In this document: positions 1 to 7,251 of the stretch, piece by piece
How positions within the stretch are numbered: the stretch's first letter is position 1
Layout of the letters: each line of letters starts with the position of its first letter
DNA from: Actinocrispum wychmicini
Lineage (GTDB): Bacteria; Actinomycetota; Actinomycetes; Mycobacteriales; Pseudonocardiaceae
Length of the DNA stretch: 64,000 nucleotides
Assembly: GCF_004345645.1 (NCBI RefSeq)
Contig: NZ_SLWS01000008.1
Location: forward strand, 478,169 to 542,168
Direction: 5' to 3'
Notes under the pieces: model-generated
Told to the model about the DNA's origin: nothing
Database searches by the model: none
The model's input: the letters and a program-made list of their open reading frames with translations, nothing else
Made by a program: the position numbers and the translations under genes

Positions 1-305
1 TCGGCGGCGGCGCGTTCTACCCGCTGTTCGCCGCGCTGGTGCCGGACTACTTCGGTGAGAACTACAACGCCTCCAACTACGGCGCCGTGTACAGCGCGAA
101 GCTGGTCGGCGGCGTCGGTGGCGGTGGTGTCGCGTCCGCGGTGGTCACGGCGTGGGGCTACACCGGTGCGTACATCCTCGCCGGGTGTATCGCGTTACTG
201 TCGGCCGGCCTGACGTTGTTCCTGAAACAGCCGGGCCGGCCCAAGGAAGTCGACCAACCCGCCGAGGCACCTGCCGCCGCGGGCGGGATGGCCGTCGCTC
301 CCTGA
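1..305 (+). CDS. MFS transporter, C-terminal fragment (window edge)
   Basis: This is the 3' end of a gene that begins before the window; the frame is open from base 3. The roughly 100 visible residues hold the last two membrane helices of a major facilitator superfamily protein and end in a short hydrophilic tail rich in Pro and Ala. The segment GGAFYPLFAALVPDYFGE followed by YSAKLVGG closely matches the end of the second MFS protein in this window (1071-2405), so the two are paralogues of the oxalate/formate antiporter (OxlT)-like group. The substrate cannot be read from the sequence; a small carboxylate is the family-based guess. The frame contains a TTA leucine codon near base 194. Confidence 0.85.
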   Translation, partial: GGGAFYPLFAALVPDYFGENYNASNYGAVYSAKLVGGVGGGGVASAVVTAWGYTGAYILAGCIALLSAGLTLFLKQPGRPKEVDQPAEAPAAAGGMAVAP

Positions 306-312
306 GAAAACC

Positions 313-343
313 CTCGTGAGTGGTCCGCCGGACCACTCACGAG
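313..343 (-). terminator. Intrinsic terminator with 14-bp perfect stem
   Basis: The arms CTCGTGAGTGGTCC (313-326) and GGACCACTCACGAG (330-343) are perfectly complementary around a 3-nt loop. On the minus strand the hairpin is followed by GGTTTTC, a short U-tract, so it fits best as the terminator of gntR. The gntR stop codon (337-339) lies inside one arm. It may also stop the convergent MFS gene ending at 305. Confidence 0.8.
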
Positions 344-1074
344 GACTCGGCGGCCCGCTGGTCGTGGTAGGCCTGCCGGGTGCGTTCGGTGTGCCGGTTC
401 ATGATCATGCTGGCCAAGTCGGCGTCGTGCTGGCCGATCGCCCTGATCAGTTCGGCGTGTTCGGCCCACGCGTCGCGGCCGCGGGGGCGGGCGATCGGCC
501 GGTAGTACCACCGGACTCGCCGGTCGACCAACGCGACGTGCTCGGCCAGCACCTCGTTGCGGGACATCCGGGTGATGAACGTGTGCAACGCGGCGTTCGC
601 GGCGACCATGCCCTCGGCGTCGTCGGCGAGCATCGCCTGGACACCGTTGTCGTGCAGTTGCTGCAGATGCTCCATGTCCGCCTCGGTGGCGTGTTCGGCG
701 GCCAGTCTGGCGGAGTATGTCTCCAGCACCGAGCGGACCGACAGCAACTGGTCGGCCTCCTCCTCGGTCGGCGTGTGCACGAACGCTCCCTGCGCCGGAC
801 GCAGGTCCACCCAGCCCTCGGTTTGCAGCCGCTGCAACGCTTCCCGCACCGGCTGCCGGCTGACCCCGAGGTACTGCGCCAGTTCCAGTTCGACCAGGTG
901 CTGGCCGGGCTGCAGGGTGCCGTTGATGATCAGCTCGATCAGTGCGGTGTGGACGGCTTCGCGCAGCGGGGCGGGCCGCTCGACCCGTTGGCTGGCGGTA
1001 CCGCTCAACGCGCCACGGCCGCTCCGTCGCCCGCCTGAGACCGGCTCAGGAAGCGGCGCCGCGGGCTCGCTCAT
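337..1074 (-). CDS. GntR-family transcriptional regulator, FadR/FCD subfamily
   Basis: The protein has 245 residues. Residues about 34-100 form the winged helix-turn-helix, recognisable from QYLGVSRQPVREALQRL and GAFV. Residues about 105-235 form the all-helical FCD ligand domain with the family's spaced His residues. The ATG at 1072-1074 overlaps the stop of the upstream MFS gene (ATGA), and GGAGGAGC lies just upstream as ribosome binding site. A perfect inverted repeat and a TATAAT box lie upstream within the 3' end of the MFS gene, so gntR probably has its own autoregulated promoter as well as transporter read-through. By position it most likely controls the flanking MFS transporters and the divergent sucC-sucD-ALDH run. 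FCD proteins usually respond to small organic acids; the ligand here is unknown. Confidence 0.9.
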   Translation of the reverse strand: MSEPAAPLPEPVSGGRRSGRGALSGTASQRVERPAPLREAVHTALIELIINGTLQPGQHLVELELAQYLGVSRQPVREALQRLQTEGWVDLRPAQGAFVHTPTEEEADQLLSVRSVLETYSARLAAEHATEADMEHLQQLHDNGVQAMLADDAEGMVAANAALHTFITRMSRNEVLAEHVALVDRRVRWYYRPIARPRGRDAWAEHAELIRAIGQHDADLASMIMNRHTERTRQAYHDQRAAESS

Positions 1075-2405
1075 GGTGCTCCTCCCGAACCCTGAAGTGT
1101 TGTTGTGTCTACAACATACATTATAGGCAACGTGGCCACGTGCCCTGGGCGTCGCAGCCGGGTGGCCAGTATCGCCGACGTGAGAGCGATTGTCGCGGCG
1201 ACGAGAAAGACTCCTGGAAAACCCCATGACGGTACCGCGAACGCCGCCAGTCCAACACCAACGACACCCCCGACGGCCTTGGCGCTGTACACCACGGCGT
1301 GGGTCCTGGCGACGTCCCGTTCGCCGAAGTACTCGCGGGCCAGGGCGGCGAACAGCGGGTAGCAGGCCCCGCCACCGACACCCGCCAGAATCGCGGCGAA
1401 CAGCAACAAAACTGTGGAATGCGCGGACGCGGCTCCGGCCAGGCACACCTGACCCGCGGCCTGCGCGGCCAGGACCGCGCCGATCGCGCGCCGCCGGCCG
1501 ACGCGCTCGGCCAGTTGGATCGCCATCGAGCGACCAAGCCCGTTGGCGCCCAACAAGATCGCGGTGCCCACCGCGACCACCGCCACGCCCATGCTCAAGC
1601 CGAGTGTCGCGAAGAACGTGACGGTGAACAGCGACACCGCGCTCGCCGCCAGCAGAACCACATACATCACCGGAAGGACCCCGGTCCGGAGCGCCTCCGT
1701 GAACGAGAACTGCCGTACCGGCCTGGGCCTGCGGTCCGTCGCCCACGCCCGCGGGTCGACGTCCGGTGGCCACCAGTTCGGCGGCGGGTCACGGAAGGAC
1801 AGGCCGGCGCCGGCCACGACGATCCCGACCACGGCCGCGGTCACGTCCAACGCCAGCGGCACGGGTGTGAACAGGAACGCGACCGCGAACGGCACCGCGC
1901 CATAGGCGAACGCGCCGGTCACGAAACTGCCCCGGGCGGCCATCCGGTCCGGGTGCCAGTTGGCCACTGTGGACGTACTCGTGGCGTAGACGAGGCCGGC
2001 GCCGGTACCGCCGAGTACCGAGTACCCCACCAGGGCGAACGGCAGCGACGTGAAGTGCGCCAACGACACCAGCCCGACCACCTGCAGCGCGGCGCCGAGC
2101 ACCATCACCGTGCGCGGTCCCAGCAAACTGTGTCCTCGCGTGCGGCGGTCTCGCAGGTACGCGGTGGGGAAGCCGGCGCAGGCCTGGAACACCGTCCAGA
2201 CCGCCAGGAGCCACAACGTCCCGGTCGCCGACCAGCCTCGCTCGGTCAGCCGGGGGACCAGGGAACCGAAGGCGTACTGCGACACCCCGGTGACGGCCAT
2301 CGCGGCCCACGGGAGCCAGGCCATCGACTCCCGTGACCGCCCCAAGAGCGCCGCCGGCGCCGGGCCGACCTGGTATTCACGTCCGAAGCAGTCGCGCAGG
2401 GCCAT
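1071..2405 (-). CDS. MFS transporter, oxalate/formate antiporter-like
   Basis: A 444-residue polytopic membrane protein with about 12 predicted helices in two halves joined by a loop near residues 205-230. The second half contains GPLARE-type MFS loops and the segment GGGACYPLFAALAREYFGE, shared with the MFS fragment at 1-305. The ATG at 2403-2405 is preceded by the strong ribosome binding site GGAGGGAG. The C-terminus runs in frame through the gntR promoter and operator, giving an odd polar tail (residues about 425-444), and its TGA overlaps the gntR ATG. It is divergent from sucC with only 35 bp between start codons. A role in uptake of an organic acid that the ligase/dehydrogenase run would process is inference from context. 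Confidence 0.88.
   Translation of the reverse strand: MALRDCFGREYQVGPAPAALLGRSRESMAWLPWAAMAVTGVSQYAFGSLVPRLTERGWSATGTLWLLAVWTVFQACAGFPTAYLRDRRTRGHSLLGPRTVMVLGAALQVVGLVSLAHFTSLPFALVGYSVLGGTGAGLVYATSTSTVANWHPDRMAARGSFVTGAFAYGAVPFAVAFLFTPVPLALDVTAAVVGIVVAGAGLSFRDPPPNWWPPDVDPRAWATDRRPRPVRQFSFTEALRTGVLPVMYVVLLAASAVSLFTVTFFATLGLSMGVAVVAVGTAILLGANGLGRSMAIQLAERVGRRRAIGAVLAAQAAGQVCLAGAASAHSTVLLLFAAILAGVGGGACYPLFAALAREYFGERDVARTHAVVYSAKAVGGVVGVGLAAFAVPSWGFPGVFLVAATIALTSAILATRLRRPGHVATLPIMYVVDTTTLQGSGGAP
1101..1125 (-). promoter_or_regulatory. gntR promoter with GntR-type operator
   Basis: The sequence TGTTGT-GTCT-ACAACA (1101-1116) is a perfect 6-bp inverted repeat with a 4-bp centre. Just upstream on the minus strand is TATAAT (1125-1120), a consensus -10 box, which would place the transcription start about at the operator. 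No good -35 box is visible. The half-site GTCTACAA recurs at 2432-2439 in the sucC/MFS divergent promoter. Seen: the repeat, the box and the shared half-site. Inferred: binding by the adjacent GntR protein and autoregulation. Confidence 0.65.
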
Positions 2406-2418
2406 TGTCTTCTCCCTC

Positions 2419-2440
2419 CATACTGAATACAGTCTACAAT
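2419..2440. promoter_or_regulatory. Divergent sucC/MFS promoter region with operator-like sequence
   Basis: Only 35 bp separate the MFS start (2405) and the sucC ATG (2441). The AT-rich half next to sucC contains ACTGAATACAGT (2422-2433), an ACTG/CAGT inverted repeat, joined to GTCTACAA (2432-2439), the same half-site as in the gntR operator. sucC has no visible Shine-Dalgarno sequence, so a leaderless transcript is possible. Regulation of both genes by the neighbouring GntR protein is inferred. Confidence 0.5.
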
Positions 2441-3636
2441 ATGGACCTGTATGAGTATCAAGTCAAAGAACTCTTCGCCAGACACGGTGTTCCGACAGGC
2501 CCGCAACGGGTCGTCACCTCGCCGACGGACGCCGTCGTCGCCGCGCGGATCCTCGGCCTGCCCGTGGTGATCAGGCGCAGGTGAAAGTAGGCGGGCGCGG
2601 CAAGGCGGGTGGGGTGAAAGTCGCCGCCACCACCGAAGCGGTGGCCGCGACCGCCAAGGCCGTTCTCGGCCTGGACATCAAGGGTCACCTGGTACGCAAG
2701 GTGATGGTTACCCCGGCCGCCGAGATCGAGCGGGAGTTCTCCTTCGCCTTCCTGCTGGACCGGGCCAGTCGGACGTTCCTCGCCCTCGCGTCGGCGTCCG
2801 GTGGCGTGGACATCGAGGAGACCCCGGACTCGGCGGAACGGATCCCGGTCGACCCGATCGCGGGAGTAGGCCTGGCCAAGGCGCGCGAGATCTGTGCGTC
2901 CGCCGGGCTCCCCGACCGTGCGGCGCCGGTGATCGTCCAGCTGTAGACAGTATTCACTGCCGAGGAGGCCACGGTGGTCGAAATGAACCCGCTGATTCAG
3001 GACTCGCGCGGCGAGATCATGGCGCTGGACGCCAAGGTCACCATGGACGACAACGCGACGTTCCGGCACCCCAGGCGCGCGGACCTCGTGGACGTCGAGG
3101 ACTCCCTTGAAGCCGCGGCCAGGGCGAAGGACCTCAACTACGTCAAACTGGCCGGGCAGGTCGGGATCATCGGCAACGGCGCCGGGCTCGTGATGTCCAC
3201 TTTGGACGTGATGGCGCTGGTGGGCGAGCGGCACGGCGGCGTCCGGCCTGCCAACTTCCTCGACATCGGCGGCGGCGCGTCGGCCGACGTGATGGCGAAC
3301 GGGCTGCGGATCGTACTGTCCGACCCGGACGTCCGCAGTGTGTTCGTGAACGTGTTCGGCGGTATCACAGCGTGTGACGCCGTCGCCAATGGGATTGTGA
3401 CGGCTGTGCGGTCTGTTGGCAGAGTGGACAAGCCTTCCGAAGATCCGCTTGCGGGGTCGAGCATCAATATTGTGGTGCGGTTGGACGGTAACAACGGGGC
3501 GGAAGGTCGTCGTATCCTCGCGGAGGCCGCGCTGCCGACCGTCCGCTTGGTGGACACCATGGACGAGGCTGCCGACCGGGCGGCCGAACTAGCCGAAGAC
3601 CTGCTTGCCGGGTCGAGCATCTGCACAGAGGTGTGA
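2441..3636 (+). pseudogene. sucC: Succinyl-CoA ligase beta subunit-like, disrupted
   Basis: The ATP-grasp subunit that, with SucD, makes an acyl-CoA from an acid, CoA and NTP. The N-terminus MDLYEYQVKELFARHGVP and the later stretches KVGGRGKAGG, VVEMNPLI and FLDIGGGAS are clear SucC signatures, and the whole locus would encode about 398 residues, the normal length. Two lesions interrupt it. A base is missing near 2574 (GTGATCAGGCGCAG where the family requires an extra A to read VIKAQV), which shifts the frame into TGA at 2582-2584. An in-frame TAG at 2944-2946 replaces the Tyr or Trp codon expected before TVF. The frame then stays open from 2947 to the TGA at 3634-3636. This is probably a second, catabolic copy; the TCA-cycle sucC should be elsewhere. 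A sequencing error could explain the missing A but less easily both lesions. Confidence 0.85.
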
Positions 3637-3637
3637 C

Positions 3638-4366
3638 GTGGCGATCTTCATCAACGCCGACAGCCGCGTCATCGTGCAGGGCATGACTGGCTCCGAAGGA
3701 CGCGGGCACACCGCACGCATGCTCGCCGCCGGCACCAACGTGACCGGCGGTGTCACCCCCGGCAAGGGCGGTCAGACCGTCCACATCGGAGGGACAGACC
3801 TGCCGGTGTACGACAGTGTGGCCAAGGCGATGGCGGACACGGGCGCCGACACGACCGTGATCTTCGTTCCGCCGAAGTTCGCCAGGGCGGCCGCGATCGA
3901 CGCCGAGATCGGCCTCGCGGTCGTGATCACCGAAGGCATCCCGGTCCACGACTCAGTGTACTTCTGGGCGCACGCCGTCGCCGCCGGCAACCGGACGCGG
4001 AGGGACATCGGCTTCTCGACCGCGGCGGGCATCGGCGGCGACTCGGTCATCGGCACCACGCACATCGACGCGTTCAAGGCGTTCCAAGACGACCCGGACA
4101 CCGAGCTGATCGTGCTGATCGGCGAGATCGGCGGGGACGCCGAGGAACGCGCGGCCGCGTTCGTCAAGGACAATGTGACCAAGCCGGTTGTCGGCTATGT
4201 CGCCGGCTTTACCGCTCCAGAAGGCAAAACCATGGGCCACACGGGTGCTATCGTCGCAGGCTCGGCCGGTACCGCGGTGGCCAAAAAGGATGCTCTAGAA
4301 GCCGCCGGGGTGTGGGTCAGCAGGACCCCGAGCGAGACCGCGACCCTTGCCCGACAACTGCTTTAG
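3638..4366 (+). pseudogene. sucD: Succinyl-CoA ligase alpha subunit-like, internal deletion
   Basis: The GTG at 3638 follows the sucC stop by one base. The 242-residue product begins like SucD (SRVIVQGMTGSEGRGHTARM) and keeps VITEGIPV, the IGGD segment and the phosphohistidine region MGHTGAIVAG near its end. Where the family has TRLIGPNCPG through SRSGTLTYEA, this protein jumps from GNRTR directly to RDIGFSTAAGIGGD (around base 4000), so about 50 residues are missing; normal SucD has about 290-300. The lost block carries the GPNCPG loop and the Ser-Arg-Ser-Gly-Thr motif next to the catalytic histidine, so activity is unlikely. The frame is otherwise open, so a stable but inactive protein could still be made. 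With sucC also broken, the ligase looks non-functional. Confidence 0.85.
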
Positions 4367-4374
4367 GGGACGGA

Positions 4375-5907
4375 ATGGCGATCCTCAAGCCAGGCACCAG
4401 CTGGGCGGACACGTTCGCCCGGTGCATCGAGGCGGCGCCGGAGGCCTTCGCGGCCGACCGCGTGGCCAACTACTGGGGTGGAAGCTGGCGGCACGACGGC
4501 CAGCCCGGATCGGCGACCTCACCGGTCGACGGCTCCGCCATCCAAGGCCCGCCGCGGCTCGACGCGCAGACCGCCGAGTCAGCCGTCCGGTCGGCCGTCG
4601 ACGCGCACCGAGCCTGGCGCGAGGTCGCCCTGCCGGAACGAAAATCCCGGGTGAACGCGGTGCTGGACGCCTGGACCGAGCATCGCGAGCTGCTCGGCAT
4701 GCTGCTGGTGTGGGAGATCGGCAAGCCGTGGCGGCTGGCCATGGCCGACGTGGACCGCTGCATCGACGGGGTCCGGTGGTATGTCGACGAAATCGACCGG
4801 ATGCTCGCCGGCCGCACCCCGCTCGCCGGCCCGGTCAGCAACATCGCCAGCTGGAACTACCCGATGAGCGTCCTGGCGCACGCCATGCTCGTGCAGGTCC
4901 TGGCTGGCAACGGCGCGATCGCCAAGACACCCACCGACGGCGGGCTGTGCTGCCTCACCCTGGCGACCGCGCTGGCCGCCCGCGAGGGACTGCCGGTGAC
5001 GCTGGTCAGCGGCAGCGGCGGCGAGCTGTCCGCGGTGCTCGTCCGGGACCCCGGCATCGGCTGTGTGTCCTTTGTGGGCGGACGGGACGTCGGCGGGCAG
5101 ATCGCCGGGTCCCTGGCCGACCTCGGCAAGCGGCACATTCTCGAGCAGGAGGGCCTGAACTGCTGGGGCGTGTGGGAGTACGGCGACTGGGACACGCTGT
5201 CCGGCCAGATCCGCAAGACGTTCGACTACGCCAAACAGCGCTGCACCGCGTACCCGCGGTTCATCGTGCAGCGGGGCCTGTTCGACCAGTTCCTTGCCGC
5301 GTACCTGCCGGCCGTTCGGTCGATCCAGTTCGGCCACCCGCTCGCGGTCGCCGCGCCCGACGACCCGTTGCCGTCGCTGGACTTCGGTCCGGTGATCAAC
5401 GCGGCCAAGGCGAAGGAACTGGCCGACCAGGTCGCCGAGGCCGTCCACCGCGGCGCCGTCCCGCTGTACCACGGTACGTTGACGGACGGACATTTCCTGC
5501 CCGGCCAGGACACCAGTGCATACAGTCCACCGGTGGCGTTGTTCAACCCGCCGCGGTCGTCGCCGTTGTTCCACGCCGAGCCGTTCGGTCCGGTCGACAC
5601 GATCGTCGTCGTGGACACCGAGGCCGAGTTGCTCGCGGCCATGAACGCCAGCAATGGTGCTTTGGTGGCAACGATCTCGTGCGACGAGGAGCGGACGGCC
5701 AAGCGGTTGGCGGACGAGGTGCGCGCGTTCAAGGTCGGCGTGAACGTACCGCGGTCGCGCGGTGACCGGGACGAACTGTTCGGCGGGTTCGGTGCTTCCT
5801 GGCGGGGCGCGTACGTGGGTGGTGAGTTGTTGGTCCGGGCCGTCACCGAGGGGCCCGCTGACGAACGGCTGCCCGGCAACTTCCCGAACTACACACTTCA
5901 CCCCTGA
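4375..5907 (+). CDS. Aldehyde dehydrogenase family protein
   Basis: The protein has 510 residues and looks intact. The visible catalytic elements are the SWNYP asparagine (Asn161), the general-base region LEQEG (Glu257/Glu259) and the nucleophile in KQRCTAYPRF (Cys290). The cofactor-binding fold lies between residues 150 and 250. The ATG at 4375 follows GGGGACGG, 8 bp after sucD. It belongs to a subgroup that keeps EQEGLN where classical enzymes have ELGGKS. As the last gene of the sucCD run it would oxidise an aldehyde to the acid, or reduce an acyl-CoA made by the ligase; which of these cannot be decided from sequence. GCATACAGTCC at 5518-5528 is one of several AT-rich words described in the findings. 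Confidence 0.85.
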   Translation: MAILKPGTSWADTFARCIEAAPEAFAADRVANYWGGSWRHDGQPGSATSPVDGSAIQGPPRLDAQTAESAVRSAVDAHRAWREVALPERKSRVNAVLDAWTEHRELLGMLLVWEIGKPWRLAMADVDRCIDGVRWYVDEIDRMLAGRTPLAGPVSNIASWNYPMSVLAHAMLVQVLAGNGAIAKTPTDGGLCCLTLATALAAREGLPVTLVSGSGGELSAVLVRDPGIGCVSFVGGRDVGGQIAGSLADLGKRHILEQEGLNCWGVWEYGDWDTLSGQIRKTFDYAKQRCTAYPRFIVQRGLFDQFLAAYLPAVRSIQFGHPLAVAAPDDPLPSLDFGPVINAAKAKELADQVAEAVHRGAVPLYHGTLTDGHFLPGQDTSAYSPPVALFNPPRSSPLFHAEPFGPVDTIVVVDTEAELLAAMNASNGALVATISCDEERTAKRLADEVRAFKVGVNVPRSRGDRDELFGGFGASWRGAYVGGELLVRAVTEGPADERLPGNFPNYTLHP

Positions 5908-5973
5908 CCGCCGCCCTTTCGGGCACGATATTGCAATCCGTTGTGTGATAAGGACTTTCGGCGTGGATCTACG

Positions 5974-7209
5974 ATGCCGCCTATGCCGGAGTTCGACACC
6001 GTCCAGGACAGCGGGCCCGCGCTCGACGTGGCTCCCCGCCGTTCGCCGGAGAACGCGCTTGCGCCATCCACGGGTGGCTTGGCCAGGGGGCATTCGCCCC
6101 TGGCTGGTGATCTCCTTTCGTTACAGGGATTCGCGGGGAACCGGGCGGTCACGTCGGCGCTGATGGTCCAGCGCGACGGGCCGCCCGGTTCCGCGGGCGG
6201 GGCCCTTGACGCCGCCGTCGGCGGGACCACGGCCGGGCAGTCGCTGACCGCGTCGGCCACGATCGCCGGCGGCCAGACCCTGTCCAGCAGCGGCGGGAAG
6301 ATCATCCACACCAACAGCGACACCACCGTGCGGGTCTCGGTGACCACGACCGGACTGTCCATCGACTTCAGCCCGTCACTGACGATCACCAAGGAAGACG
6401 CGATCGGCTGGATCGACGTGGACATCGACCTGACCCGGCTGAGCTGGAACTTCACCACCCAGATGCTGCACGCCGAGTGGACGGCGGCGAACGCGGTCAA
6501 CTGGTTCGGCGGTGTCGGCGACGAACTCTTCTCGGCCTTCAACAGCGCGCTGAACCAGCTGCCGGCCCGGACCAACACGCCTGGTTACAACCCGTTCACC
6601 GATCCCGACCTGGCGACCGACCTGACCGCGTTGGTCGGCCGGCTGTCGGCCGCGGGCGGCGGCGCCATGCCACGGACCTCCAACGCCCAGATCGAGGGCT
6701 CCTTCGCGGTCAGCGGCGAGATCACCCGGGACGTCGGGCACGGCGTGACCCTGGTCATCCCGTCCGGCATGCGGCTGACGGCGACCGCGTCCCTGGCGGG
6801 CGGCGTGCCGTCGAGCGCGGGCGGTATCCGGATCTCGTCGGTGGTGTTGAGCGCCTCCGGCGGCGGACCGAACGTCAACCTGCGGGCACTGGGGCAGGAC
6901 TGGCCGGTCGTGCGCGTGTCGTCGGTGACGTTGACCTCGGGCGCGCACGTGTCCGCCTCGTATACGATCATCCACGAGGACATCGGCACGTTGTTCCTGC
7001 AGTTGCTGGCGACGGCGGTCGTGCAGGAGAACCCGTTGGCGGCGGGCGAGATCCGCGACGACCTGAGCGTGCACGACCAGGCGGCGCACCGGTTGGTCGA
7101 CCAGATGGTGCGGGACAACGCGGAGCCGGCGCTGCGGGACGCCATTCGGGCGAACGCTCGCTCGGTGCCGGGACTGAACCTGGCTGACGTGTTCGGCGTT
7201 ACGCCGTAA
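5974..7209 (+). CDS. Conserved-looking protein of unknown function (411 aa)
   Basis: I do not recognise a known enzyme. The first 65 residues are low-complexity and contain LLSLQGFAGNRAV followed by a QRDG, a short Leu-Gln/Gly-Asn/Gln-Arg motif that recurs in actinobacterial proteins linked to DUF4157 and contractile-injection loci. The remainder is rich in Thr, Ser, Gly and Val and alternates in a way expected of beta-sheet. No signal peptide or membrane helix is evident. A TTA codon sits at 6121-6123 inside the motif. The start is uncertain: ATG 5974 and ATG 5983 are both possible and neither has a convincing ribosome binding site. It ends 42 bp before the KAP-like NTPase on the same strand, so the two may be co-expressed. 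Confidence 0.7.
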   Translation: MPPMPEFDTVQDSGPALDVAPRRSPENALAPSTGGLARGHSPLAGDLLSLQGFAGNRAVTSALMVQRDGPPGSAGGALDAAVGGTTAGQSLTASATIAGGQTLSSSGGKIIHTNSDTTVRVSVTTTGLSIDFSPSLTITKEDAIGWIDVDIDLTRLSWNFTTQMLHAEWTAANAVNWFGGVGDELFSAFNSALNQLPARTNTPGYNPFTDPDLATDLTALVGRLSAAGGGAMPRTSNAQIEGSFAVSGEITRDVGHGVTLVIPSGMRLTATASLAGGVPSSAGGIRISSVVLSASGGGPNVNLRALGQDWPVVRVSSVTLTSGAHVSASYTIIHEDIGTLFLQLLATAVVQENPLAAGEIRDDLSVHDQAAHRLVDQMVRDNAEPALRDAIRANARSVPGLNLADVFGVTP

Positions 7210-7251
7210 CACTCCGAGACAGCATGAGGTTCCACTACTATTCGCCGGGAC

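Noticed and set aside
5913..5924. Hairpin after the aldehyde dehydrogenase gene
   Set aside because: Only a 4-bp stem and no U-tract; too weak to call a terminator.
4579..6093. Long minus-strand frame opposite the aldehyde dehydrogenase
   Set aside because: Low-complexity Arg/Gly/Val composition and full antisense overlap with a clear enzyme gene.
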